Positions 1 to 6,804 of a stretch of 11,302 bases of DNA are shown one piece after another; positions within the stretch are counted from its first letter, which is position 1, and each line of letters opens with the position of its first letter. The stretch comes from Bacteroidetes bacterium HGW-Bacteroidetes-12 (GTDB taxonomy: Bacteria; Bacteroidota; Bacteroidia; Flavobacteriales_E; Vicingaceae): the NCBI GenBank assembly GCA_002841035.1, contig PHDR01000053.1:1-11302 (forward strand), read 5' to 3'. Position numbers and translations under genes: made by a program. The notes beneath the pieces were generated by a model. That model saw nothing but the letters and a program-made list of their open reading frames with translations, ran no database searches and had not been told where the DNA came from.

Positions 1-850
1 TAATCACATTATAAATGTTCATGTCTTGAGCCATCACTCCTTCTGTCGCTTCTATCATCAACAAACAAACATCGGCATTTTCTATAGCTCTTATAGAACG
101 CATTACAGAGTAGAATTCAATGTCTTCATTAACTTTTCCTTTTTTTCTAATTCCTGCAGTATCTATCAAATCAAATTCATAGCCGAAAGAATTGAATCGA
201 GTAGTTAGTGAATCTCTGGTTGTACCAGCAATATTGGTAACAATGTTTTTTTCTTGGCCTATAAGCGTGTTTAACAGCGATGATTTTCCTACGTTGGGAC
301 GACCTACTATTGCAATTTTTGGGATACCCGTTTCTTCCTCTTCTTGTTCATTAAATTCTAAGCTATTTACAACCTCATCCAACAAATCACCTGTACCACT
401 TCCACTTATTGCTGAAACACTGTGAATGGAATCACTAATAGCCAACCCATAAAAAACATTTGAATCATAAATAAGCTCATTGTTATCTACCTTGTTAGAA
501 ATAAGTATTACTTTTTTATTCGCTTTTCGAAGTAAATTAGCTACTTCTTTGTCTAAATCAGAAACTCCAACAGTAACATCAACTACAAATAAAATCAAAT
601 CACATTCTTCAATTGCAATAAGCACTTGTTTGCGGATTTCAGCTTCAAAAATATCTTCCGAACCAACAATGTAGCCACCTGTATCTATCAATGAAAATTC
701 TTTTCCATTCCACTCTACTTTTCCGTAGTGTCGGTCTCTTGTAACACCACTTGCTTCATCAACAATAGCACTTCTTGATGAAGTTAATCGATTAAAAAGT
801 GTTGATTTTCCTACGTTGGGTCTTCCAACTATTGCTACTATATTGCTCAT
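1..850 (-). CDS. der: Ribosome biogenesis GTPase Der (EngA), 3' end outside window
   Basis: Der is a tandem-GTPase protein that binds the large ribosomal subunit and is needed for its maturation. The reading frame is open from the ATG at 848-850 to the window edge and gives 283 residues without a stop; family members are about 435-440 residues, so the rest of GTPase domain 2 and the C-terminal KH-like domain lie outside. Domain 1 shows the P-loop GRPNVGKS (residues 9-16), DTGG (56-59) and NKVD (119-122). An acidic linker (about 165-174) leads to domain 2 with a second GRPNVGKS (183-190), TTRD (210-213) and DTAGIRKKGKV (230-240). Two identical P-loops in one chain are diagnostic. It follows era on the same strand after 83 bp and is probably co-transcribed with it. 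The upstream sequence has no Shine-Dalgarno motif. The identification is secure; only the partial state is a limitation. Confidence 0.97.
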   Translation of the reverse strand, partial: MSNIVAIVGRPNVGKSTLFNRLTSSRSAIVDEASGVTRDRHYGKVEWNGKEFSLIDTGGYIVGSEDIFEAEIRKQVLIAIEECDLILFVVDVTVGVSDLDKEVANLLRKANKKVILISNKVDNNELIYDSNVFYGLAISDSIHSVSAISGSGTGDLLDEVVNSLEFNEQEEEETGIPKIAIVGRPNVGKSSLLNTLIGQEKNIVTNIAGTTRDSLTTRFNSFGYEFDLIDTAGIRKKGKVNEDIEFYSVMRSIRAIENADVCLLMIEATEGVMAQDMNIYNVI

Positions 851-880
851 TTTTTATTACTGTTGAAAGTTTATAAAATT

Positions 881-918
881 ATTGGTTATTGGTCATTCGC
901 ACATCTACACATCCGCAC
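881..918. repeat. Short tandem repeats (2 x 7 bp, 3 x 8 bp) between era and der
   Basis: On the plus strand, two 7-mers (ATTGGTT, ATTGGTC at 881-894) are followed directly by three 8-mers (ATTCGCAC, ATCTACAC, ATCCGCAC at 895-918). Each array differs internally by one to three bases. The tract lies wholly in the gap between the era stop and the der start, so it would be transcribed if the two genes form an operon. Function is unknown. From memory, similar GTGNNNAT-type low-complexity tracts occur between genes in other Bacteroidota; this was not checked. Confidence 0.6.
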
Positions 919-933
919 ATTATTGCATTATCC

Positions 934-1812
934 TCAATTCAAGTAACCAAAATTTTTAAGTTGTTTTTCGTTGTTTCTCCAGTCTTTATTTACTTTCACA
1001 TACATTTCTAAAAAAACTTTTTTCTCAAAAAACTGTTCCATTTCTTTTCTTGCTTGTGTGCCAATTATTTTTAAGTCTTTTCCTTGATGCCCAATAATAA
1101 TTCCTTTTTGACTTTCTCTAATTACCATAATTACGGCTCTAATTCTGATAATGGTTGGTTCTTCCTTAAATTCCTCTATTACCACTTCGCAAGAATAAGG
1201 AATTTCTTTTTTATAATGCATTAAAATTTTTTCTCTAATAATTTCAGCTACAAAAAACTTTTCTGGTTTATCGGTCAACTGATCTTTATCGTAAAATGGA
1301 GGAGCTTCAGGTAACAGATTTTTAATCTCTAATAAAATCTGATCTACATTAAAATTATGCAATGCCGATAAAGGAAAAATTTTAGCTTTAGGAAGTTCAT
1401 TTTTCCAAAACGCTACTTTTTCTTCTAAAAACTCTTGGTCAATTTCATCAATCTTATTGATTAATAATAAAATAGGAATGGAAGTTTTTTTTAGTTTCTC
1501 TAAAATTTCAATATGTTTTAATTCATTTTCTTTAACTTCCACCATAAACAAAATCACATCAGCATCGGAAATAGCTGAACGAACAAAGGTCATCATCCCT
1601 TCGTGCATTTTATAAATTGGTTTAACAAAACCAGGTGTGTCAGAAAAAACGATTTGATGTTCTTCATCGTTAACTATCCCAATAATCCGATGACGAGTAG
1701 TCTGTGCCTTTGAAGTGATGATTGAAAGCTTTTCTCCAACCAACACGTTCATTAAGGTAGATTTACCCACATTTGGATTCCCAATAATATTCACAAAACC
1801 TGATTTATGCAT
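934..1812 (-). CDS. era: GTPase Era
   Basis: Era is a GTPase that binds the 3' end of 16S rRNA and assists small-subunit maturation. The 292-residue length is normal for the family. G motifs are all present: G1 GNPNVGKS (residues 11-18), TTRH in switch I (38-41), G3 DTPG (58-61), G4 NKID (119-122) and G5 SAL (149-151). The C-terminal KH RNA-binding domain covers about residues 200-280, with the IIIGHQGKDLK loop (238-248) holding the GxxG turn. The start at 1810-1812 leaves only a short N-terminus ahead of the P-loop, as expected. The sequence just upstream is A/T-rich with no Shine-Dalgarno motif. It sits upstream of der on the same strand, and its 5' region faces the MITE-like element, which starts about 94 bp from the start codon. 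A weak promoter-like sequence (TATATTTC on the minus strand, 1843-1850) lies about 30 bp upstream. Confidence 0.98.
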   Translation of the reverse strand: MHKSGFVNIIGNPNVGKSTLMNVLVGEKLSIITSKAQTTRHRIIGIVNDEEHQIVFSDTPGFVKPIYKMHEGMMTFVRSAISDADVILFMVEVKENELKHIEILEKLKKTSIPILLLINKIDEIDQEFLEEKVAFWKNELPKAKIFPLSALHNFNVDQILLEIKNLLPEAPPFYDKDQLTDKPEKFFVAEIIREKILMHYKKEIPYSCEVVIEEFKEEPTIIRIRAVIMVIRESQKGIIIGHQGKDLKIIGTQARKEMEQFFEKKVFLEMYVKVNKDWRNNEKQLKNFGYLN

Positions 1813-1899
1813 TTTATTAAAAAAATTAATTTACAAAGAAACGAAATATACCTGCTTGATTTTCATTTCAGTTAAAGTAATATTTACTTCTATACTTTA

Positions 1900-1905
1900 A
1901 TTTAT
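1900..1905. repeat. Left 6-bp flanking direct repeat (putative target-site duplication)
   Basis: ATTTAT immediately abuts the left terminal inverted repeat, and an identical ATTTAT abuts the right one at 2114-2119. The position exactly at both ends is what a transposition target duplication would look like. The caveat is that the sequence is pure A/T in an A/T-rich genome. Confidence 0.5.
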
Positions 1906-1976
1906 CTAAAGTTTCGGTGCAAAAATAGGGTTAATATCAAACTATCACTTTATTGGTGGTTTATCTATTGTGGTGA

Positions 1977-2027
1977 AACTAACTGACTACGCTGTCATTC
2001 AGGAGGAACCTATCTTGTCAGTTAGTT
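1977..2027. repeat. Perfect 11-bp inverted repeat inside the MITE-like element
   Basis: AACTAACTGAC (1977-1987) pairs perfectly with GTCAGTTAGTT (2017-2027) across a 29-base loop. The loop contains GTCATTCAGGAGGAACC (1994-2010), which resembles the GTCATTC..GAGGAA cores of repeats dispersed between genes in many bacterial genomes; that resemblance is from memory. As RNA or cruciform this would be the strongest local stem in the element. There is no T-tract after it, so it is not a canonical terminator. Confidence 0.7.
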
Positions 2028-2042
2028 CTAATTTATATTTTG
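2015..2042 (+). promoter_or_regulatory. Weak candidate promoter inside the element, toward the CoA-binding gene
   Basis: TTG at 2015-2017 and TATATTTTG at 2034-2042 resemble the Bacteroidota -33 TTG / -7 TAnnTTTG promoter, but the -7 box has one extra T and the spacing is slightly short. If real, the insertion would supply the promoter of the downstream gene, with a leader of more than 100 bases. This is only a sequence resemblance. Confidence 0.2.
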
Positions 2043-2113
2043 TACTATCCTTTTAGCTGGTTACTGAATGAACAGCGTGTTTTTGTAAGAGAAAAACAAC
2101 TCCGAAACTTTAG

Positions 2114-2119
2114 ATTTAT
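2114..2119. repeat. Right 6-bp flanking direct repeat (putative target-site duplication)
   Basis: ATTTAT directly follows the right terminal inverted repeat and is identical to 1900-1905 on the other side of the element. Confidence 0.5.
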
Positions 2120-2155
2120 TAGATTCTATTCCTAATTTAGTAGAAAAAAAGACGC

Positions 2156-2518
2156 ATGAAAAAAACATTAATTTTAGGAGCATCCTCTAATCCAGAAAGA
2201 TATTCCTACAAAGCCACCCTAAAATTAGCTCAAAATGGGCACGAAGTTATTCCTGTTGGTTTAAGAGAAGGGAAAATAGAATCCCATCAGATTCTAACTA
2301 ATATGCCTATTGTGGAAGGCATTGACACAGTTACTATGTATGTTGGAGCAAAAAACCAACCCGTTTATTACGATTATATTTTAAATCAAATAAAACCCAA
2401 ACGCATTGTTTTTAATCCTGGAGCTGAAAATGCTGAGCTAGTAAAACTCGCTAACGAAAAAGGTATCGCAACAGAAGAAGCTTGTACCTTGGTTTTGTTG
2501 TCGTTAGGAAGTTATTAA
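2156..2518 (+). CDS. CoA-binding Rossmann-fold protein
   Basis: This is a 120-residue single-domain protein of the CoA_binding_2 type, a small cytoplasmic Rossmann fold thought to bind coenzyme A or a similar nucleotide. The cellular role of these stand-alone proteins is not established. The N-terminal nucleotide-binding turn is GASSNPERYS (residues 8-17), followed by KATLKL. The second half carries FNPGAEN (86-92) and EEACTLVLL (107-115), which match the conserved C-terminal half of the family. Length is typical. The ATG at 2156 follows an A-rich stretch (GAAAAAAAGACGC within about 15 bases) rather than a Shine-Dalgarno motif. It is the first gene of the plus-strand run and lies 42 bp beyond the MITE-like element. 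The DUF486 gene follows after 12 bp, so the two are probably co-transcribed. No functional link between them is evident. Confidence 0.88.
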   Translation: MKKTLILGASSNPERYSYKATLKLAQNGHEVIPVGLREGKIESHQILTNMPIVEGIDTVTMYVGAKNQPVYYDYILNQIKPKRIVFNPGAENAELVKLANEKGIATEEACTLVLLSLGSY

Positions 2519-2530
2519 TTTGTTTTTTTA

Positions 2531-2899
2531 ATGAAAGCATTTTTAACAATAGGATTACTAATCTTATCCAACACCTTTATGACGTTGGCTTGGTATGGAC
2601 ATTTAAAATTTAGCGAATGGAAATGGTTTAATAAACTTGGATTTATTTCCATTGTATTAATAAGTTGGGGAATTGCCTTGTTTGAATATTTTTTTCAAGT
2701 TCCTGCCAACAGAATTGGTTATAAAGAAAATGGAGGTCCTTTTTCATTGATAGAACTTAAGGTAATTCAGGAAGTGATTACTCTTGTTGTTTTTGTTTTA
2801 TTTTCCTTACTCATTTTTAAAAACGAAACATTTAAGATGAATCATTTCATAGGGTTTGTTTTCCTTGTTTTGGCTGTTTATTTTATTTTTAAAAAATAA
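2531..2899 (+). CDS. DUF486 (DMT-superfamily-like) small inner-membrane protein
   Basis: This 122-residue protein has four hydrophobic segments at roughly residues 3-21, 36-55, 80-96 and 104-120, as expected for the DUF486 family, which is related to small drug/metabolite transporters. Family signature stretches are visible: TLAWYGHLK (18-26), FEYFFQVPANRIGY (51-64), and LKVIQEVITLVVF (76-88). No substrate is known for the family, so transport is inferred from the superfamily only. Single four-helix units of this kind would be expected to work as dimers, but the sequence does not show that. The gene starts 12 bp after the CoA-binding gene, suggesting one transcript. The family identification is strong and the function is unknown. 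Confidence 0.9.
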   Translation: MKAFLTIGLLILSNTFMTLAWYGHLKFSEWKWFNKLGFISIVLISWGIALFEYFFQVPANRIGYKENGGPFSLIELKVIQEVITLVVFVLFSLLIFKNETFKMNHFIGFVFLVLAVYFIFKK

Positions 2900-2925
2900 A
2901 CTCATTCATAAAACATTATTTTTCA

Positions 2926-2933
2926 TACCTTTA
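2926..2933 (+). promoter_or_regulatory. Candidate Bacteroidota -7 promoter box for the metalloprotease gene
   Basis: TACCTTTA matches TAnnTTTG at all fixed positions except the last. It lies 22 bp upstream of the ATG at 2955, within the 55-bp gap after the DUF486 gene. No clear TTG is seen at the -33 position. Its position fits a short leader and supports 2955 over the earlier in-frame start at 2856, which would lie inside the preceding gene. Confidence 0.4.
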
Positions 2934-2954
2934 CCCCTTTTAAAAACTAAATCT

Positions 2955-5534
2955 ATGAAACATTTCTCTCCTGTTAAATTAATTTCTTTACTTTTTGTGT
3001 TATGTATGCTAATCACAAACTCCTACGCTCAAAAAAAGAAAGTCAATAAAAAAGATGCACCAAAAACAGAAGCTTCAAAAGCAGATAAAGATGCACCAAA
3101 AAAGATAAGTGAGCTAACAAAAAAATCAAAAAAAATAGAAGGCTTATTTACTTTTTATCAAGACACAACTTCTGGTGCATTAAAAATGGTTATTTCTCAA
3201 CATCAACTAGAAAAAGAATTTATCTATTTCAGTCAAATTTCTGATGGCGTTTTAGAAGCAGGAGCTTTCAGAGGTTCTTATAGAGGTTCAAAAGTGTTTA
3301 AGCTCAAAAAATATTTCAATAAAATTGAATTTGTTTCTCAAAATACTTCATTTTATTTCGATCCTAACAATGAGATTTCTAAGTCATCACAAGCAAACAT
3401 TAGCGAAAGCATCTTAGCCAGCCTTAAAATTGAAGGAATAGATTCCATTAACGGATTATATTTGATTGATGCAGATCATTTATTTTTAAAAGAAACATTT
3501 TCGCAAATTAAACCTGCAAAACACCCTAAATCTTCTCCAACCGATTTTTCTTTAGGAAATTTAGATAAAGAAAAAACAAAAGTACTTGGCGTTAGAAGTT
3601 ATCCAAAAAATACCGATTTAGCTATTGAATATGTATATTCAACAGAATCTGTTCTAAATGGAGGTTCGCAAGCCGTTACCGATGGCAGAAACGTGAGCAT
3701 TAAGGTTTATCATAGTTTAATAGAAATGCCAGAAAACAATTATCAACCTTTGTTTGACGACCCTCGTGTTGGTTATTTTACCACACAAGTAAACGACATG
3801 ACTTCAACCAGCTCAACCCCTTATCGAGATTTTGTTCACCGTTGGAATTTAGTAAAAAAAGAGCCTAATGCATCCATTTCTGAACCTATTGAACCTATTG
3901 TTTGGTGGATGGAAAATTCAACACCAAAAGAACTTCGACCAATAATTAAAGCAGCTGGAGAAAAATGGAATTTAGCTTTTGAAAAAGCAGGATTTAAAAA
4001 TGCAATAGTCATTAAACAACAACCCGATGATGCCGATTGGGATGCTGGAGACATTCGTTATAATGTGCTGCGATGGACATCTTCTCCTCAACCTCCTTTT
4101 GGTGGCTATGGACCTAGTTTTGTAAACCCAAAAACAGGTCAGATTTTAGGTGCAGACATTATGTTTGAATACATCTCATTAACTAATAATTTACGGACAG
4201 AATCTATTTTTAATTTTGGATTAACTGAAAATGACGAACATTTTTCTGAAATAGAAGAACACACCTGCCAGGTTGGTCAATTTTCCCAATTTAACAATAT
4301 GTTTGCTTCCATTATGATTAATGTGCTTGACGAGCCAGAAATGGAAAAAAGCAAAATGATAAACGAATTTTTGCACTATTTAGTGTTGCACGAAATGGGA
4401 CACACATTGGGGTTAAATCATAATATGAAAGCCAGTCAATTACATCCCATAAAAGACATACACAACACTTCAATAACCGAAAAAATGGGTTTGATTGGTT
4501 CTGTAATGGATTATCCTTCGGTAAATATTTCTAACAATAGATTAAAACAAGGAAATTATTATTCAAAAACACCTGGTCCTTATGACGATTGGGCAATTCA
4601 GTTTGCATATCAACAAGGAAGAACAGCAAAAGAATCGGAAGATTTATTAGCAAAATCAACACTTCCTGAACTTACCTTTGGCAATGATGCTGATGATATG
4701 CGAAGCCCTGGAAAAGCCATTGACCCACGAGTAAATGTAGGTGATTTAACCAGCGATGCCATTGGTTACGCAATTCAACGCATAGAACTTGCTCAAGAAC
4801 TAACCAATAAAATACTTAGTAAAAACCTTACAAACACAGGCGAATCACATCATTTTATTCGAACATCTTATATGGTTTTATTAGGACAACAAAATGCTTC
4901 AGCAACTACAATTTCTCGCTATATTGGAGGAGTTTATGTTGACAGAGCGATGATAGGGCAGCAAGGAGCAAAACAACCCTTCATTCCTGTTGAATTAGCG
5001 AAGCAAAAACAAGCTATGACCACATTGAGCAAATACGTATTTGCTCCTGATGCGTTTACACAATCCAATGAAATTTATAATTATTTGCAGCTTCAACGCA
5101 GAGGATTTGGCTTTTTTTCAGCACCTGAAGACCCAAAAATTCATAACTTAATTTTAAATATTCAAACAAATGTGCTTAGTCATTTATTGCACCACAACAC
5201 ATTGCAACGTATCGTTGATTCTGAATTATATGGAAACAAATATACCATCTCAATAATGATGACCGACTTAAACAATGCTATTTTTGCAGCCGATATTGCT
5301 GGAAATGTAAATTCATTTCGACAAAATTTACAAGTAGCTTATACAAAAATGCTAATAGAAATGCTTTCAGAAACATCAAGTAAAAAATACCTTGCTGTTT
5401 CTCAATCATTGGTAATTTATAACCTAAACTCCATCAAAAAAATGGCATCAAACCAATTGGGTGATGTAAGTTCAAAAGCACATAAATCACATTTGGTGAT
5501 GCTCATTGAAAACGCCATGAAAAAAATAAAATAA
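2955..5534 (+). CDS. Secreted zinc-dependent metalloprotease (DUF5117/DUF4953 family)
   Basis: The 859-residue product begins with a signal peptide: a basic start, a hydrophobic core, then NSYA|Q with likely cleavage after residue 25. A Lys/Ala/Pro-rich low-complexity linker follows to about residue 55, containing KDAPK twice, encoded by a 16-bp direct repeat (3051-3066 and 3087-3102). The N-terminal half matches the DUF5118/DUF5117 type (for example GLFTFYQD and the GAFRGSYRGSKVF stretch). The catalytic region has DIRYNVLRW and then the extended zinc motif HEMGHTLGLNH (residues 479-489, zinc ligands H479, H483, H489, general base E480). VMDYP (517-521) is a likely Met-turn. This arrangement is metzincin-like. 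The protein should act in the periplasm or outside the cell; its substrates are unknown. An upstream in-frame ATG at 2856 overlaps the previous gene and would bury the signal peptide, so it was not used. Length is normal and nothing is missing. Confidence 0.93.
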   Translation: MKHFSPVKLISLLFVLCMLITNSYAQKKKVNKKDAPKTEASKADKDAPKKISELTKKSKKIEGLFTFYQDTTSGALKMVISQHQLEKEFIYFSQISDGVLEAGAFRGSYRGSKVFKLKKYFNKIEFVSQNTSFYFDPNNEISKSSQANISESILASLKIEGIDSINGLYLIDADHLFLKETFSQIKPAKHPKSSPTDFSLGNLDKEKTKVLGVRSYPKNTDLAIEYVYSTESVLNGGSQAVTDGRNVSIKVYHSLIEMPENNYQPLFDDPRVGYFTTQVNDMTSTSSTPYRDFVHRWNLVKKEPNASISEPIEPIVWWMENSTPKELRPIIKAAGEKWNLAFEKAGFKNAIVIKQQPDDADWDAGDIRYNVLRWTSSPQPPFGGYGPSFVNPKTGQILGADIMFEYISLTNNLRTESIFNFGLTENDEHFSEIEEHTCQVGQFSQFNNMFASIMINVLDEPEMEKSKMINEFLHYLVLHEMGHTLGLNHNMKASQLHPIKDIHNTSITEKMGLIGSVMDYPSVNISNNRLKQGNYYSKTPGPYDDWAIQFAYQQGRTAKESEDLLAKSTLPELTFGNDADDMRSPGKAIDPRVNVGDLTSDAIGYAIQRIELAQELTNKILSKNLTNTGESHHFIRTSYMVLLGQQNASATTISRYIGGVYVDRAMIGQQGAKQPFIPVELAKQKQAMTTLSKYVFAPDAFTQSNEIYNYLQLQRRGFGFFSAPEDPKIHNLILNIQTNVLSHLLHHNTLQRIVDSELYGNKYTISIMMTDLNNAIFAADIAGNVNSFRQNLQVAYTKMLIEMLSETSSKKYLAVSQSLVIYNLNSIKKMASNQLGDVSSKAHKSHLVMLIENAMKKIK

Positions 5535-5553
5535 GGTGCTATTTTTTTATTAA

Positions 5554-6804
5554 ATGAAAAAGGAACTTCCTTTATTTCAAAACATTTGGGTTGCTGTTTG
5601 TCTTTTCAATTTTTTCATAGCAGCCTTAATGGGTACGATGCTTCGTTATGGTTTTGTGAGTAATATCCCATTCAATTTCAAACACCTAACTCATGGTCAT
5701 TCGCATATAGCCATGTTGGGCTGGGTTTATTTGATGTTATATACATTTATTGTTCATAAATTTATTCCTCAAAAAAGACAGGTTTTCACTTATTTGTTTT
5801 GGACAACTCAATTGGCTGTTGTTGGAATGATGATAAGTTTTCCCTTGCAAGGATACGCAGCAATTTCTATCTCTTTTTCTGTGTTACATATTTTTTGTAG
5901 CTATTATTTTGCACGATTAGTATGGAAAAATCAAGAAAACAACACGTTGCCAGAAAAATTATTACTTAAATCAGCCTTAGTGTTTATGCTTTTATCGACT
6001 GTTGGCATTTGGTGTTTGGGTCCTGCAGTTGCTTTAGCTGGCAAACAATCTGTTTTTTATCATTTAGCCATTCAATTTTTTTTGCATTTTCAATTTAATG
6101 GTTGGTTTCTGTTGGCTGTGTTTGCTCTCTTTTTTAAATACCTAAACAACTTAAAAGCAGTAATAAATTTAAAATTATTCAATAAATTTTATAGCTCACT
6201 CATTTTTGCAACTCTTTTTACCTATGCGTTACCCGTTAGTTGGTATGTTTCGCATCCTGCTCTTTTCTGGATAAATGCCTTAGGAATATTTCTACAACTA
6301 GTTTCTTTTTGGTTTTTGATTAAAATTATTCTTCCCCATTTTAGTTTAATTTGGAAAAACGCAACAACAAGAATTATAAAAAAAACAATGATATTTACTT
6401 GTGCAAGCATTGGTCTAAAAATTCTTTTACAAACAACATCTCTCTTTCCAGAAATTGCTTCTATTTCTTTCCAAATCAAACATTTAGTTATCGGATTTAT
6501 TCATTTAACCATGTTGGGCGTTGTTTCAGGTTTTTTATTATTGTTTCTACTTCAAAGCAAATGGTTTTCAGAAAACAAATTCATCCCTTGGGGCATAAAT
6601 ATATTCTTCATTGGATTTTTAGGAACAGAATTTTTACTTTTTATTCAAGGAGGAATGTTTTATTTTCAATTTCATCAAATTTCTTATTATCATTTACTTC
6701 TTTTGCTTTTTAGTTGTTTTTTATTACTTGGAATTACTTTGCTTTTTATAGGGTTTTTGAGCAATTTAATTAAAAACATTCCTAGAGAACAACCCACGAA
6801 TTAG
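5554..6804 (+). CDS. Polytopic membrane protein with haem-copper-oxidase-like histidine motifs
   Basis: This 416-residue protein is almost entirely hydrophobic, with about 12 predicted membrane helices separated by short Lys/Asn-rich loops. Conserved-looking histidines sit at or in helices: the HGHSHIAMLGW stretch (residues 47-57, H47, H49, H51), H170 and H178 just before FNGWF, and H310 and H317 in KHLVIGFIHLTMLG. The H-x-H...LGW pattern resembles haem-binding helices of distant cbb3-oxidase subunit I-like and NnrS-like proteins, so haem or metal binding in the inner membrane is inferred. The Cu-B and catalytic signatures of a true oxidase are not evident, and no oxidase subunits or c-type cytochromes are adjacent. 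It starts 19 bp after the metalloprotease and may be co-transcribed with it. The gene is intact; its function is uncertain. Confidence 0.75.
   Translation: MKKELPLFQNIWVAVCLFNFFIAALMGTMLRYGFVSNIPFNFKHLTHGHSHIAMLGWVYLMLYTFIVHKFIPQKRQVFTYLFWTTQLAVVGMMISFPLQGYAAISISFSVLHIFCSYYFARLVWKNQENNTLPEKLLLKSALVFMLLSTVGIWCLGPAVALAGKQSVFYHLAIQFFLHFQFNGWFLLAVFALFFKYLNNLKAVINLKLFNKFYSSLIFATLFTYALPVSWYVSHPALFWINALGIFLQLVSFWFLIKIILPHFSLIWKNATTRIIKKTMIFTCASIGLKILLQTTSLFPEIASISFQIKHLVIGFIHLTMLGVVSGFLLLFLLQSKWFSENKFIPWGINIFFIGFLGTEFLLFIQGGMFYFQFHQISYYHLLLLLFSCFLLLGITLLFIGFLSNLIKNIPREQPTN

Larger units (their letters stand above)
1906..2113. mobile_element. MITE-like non-autonomous element, 208 bp, 12-bp perfect terminal inverted repeats
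   Basis: The ends are CTAAAGTTTCGG (1906-1917) and its exact reverse complement CCGAAACTTTAG (2102-2113), flanked by ATTTAT on both sides. Inside is a perfect 11-bp inverted repeat (1977-1987 with 2017-2027). A second imperfect pair, 1989-2002 with 2064-2078, matches except for one extra A. A 6-bp hairpin follows at 2079-2084 with 2092-2097. There is no transposase reading frame, so movement would need an enzyme supplied elsewhere. The structure fits a miniature inverted-repeat element derived from an insertion sequence; I cannot name the parent family. Alternatives are a structured regulatory or non-coding RNA with a long closing stem, or a dispersed extragenic repeat. Finding copies elsewhere in the genome would decide. 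Confidence 0.6.
1813..2155. other. 343-bp divergent intergenic region between era and the CoA-binding gene
   Basis: This is the longest non-coding stretch in the window. No credible ORF is present on either strand. About 60% of it is the MITE-like element at 1906-2113. The 93 bp on the era side and the 42 bp on the other side must hold whatever native promoter sequence existed before insertion, unless the element now supplies promoters itself. No riboswitch or tRNA-like structure was recognised. Confidence 0.85.

Noticed and set aside
26..674. Plus-strand open frames at 26-208, 192-425 and 480-674
   Set aside because: They lie antisense to der, whose minus-strand frame is continuous with two GTPase signatures; their translations show no recognisable motifs.
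2856..2954. In-frame upstream ATG for the metalloprotease
   Set aside because: It would overlap the DUF486 gene by 44 bp and put 33 residues ahead of a clear signal peptide starting at 2955.
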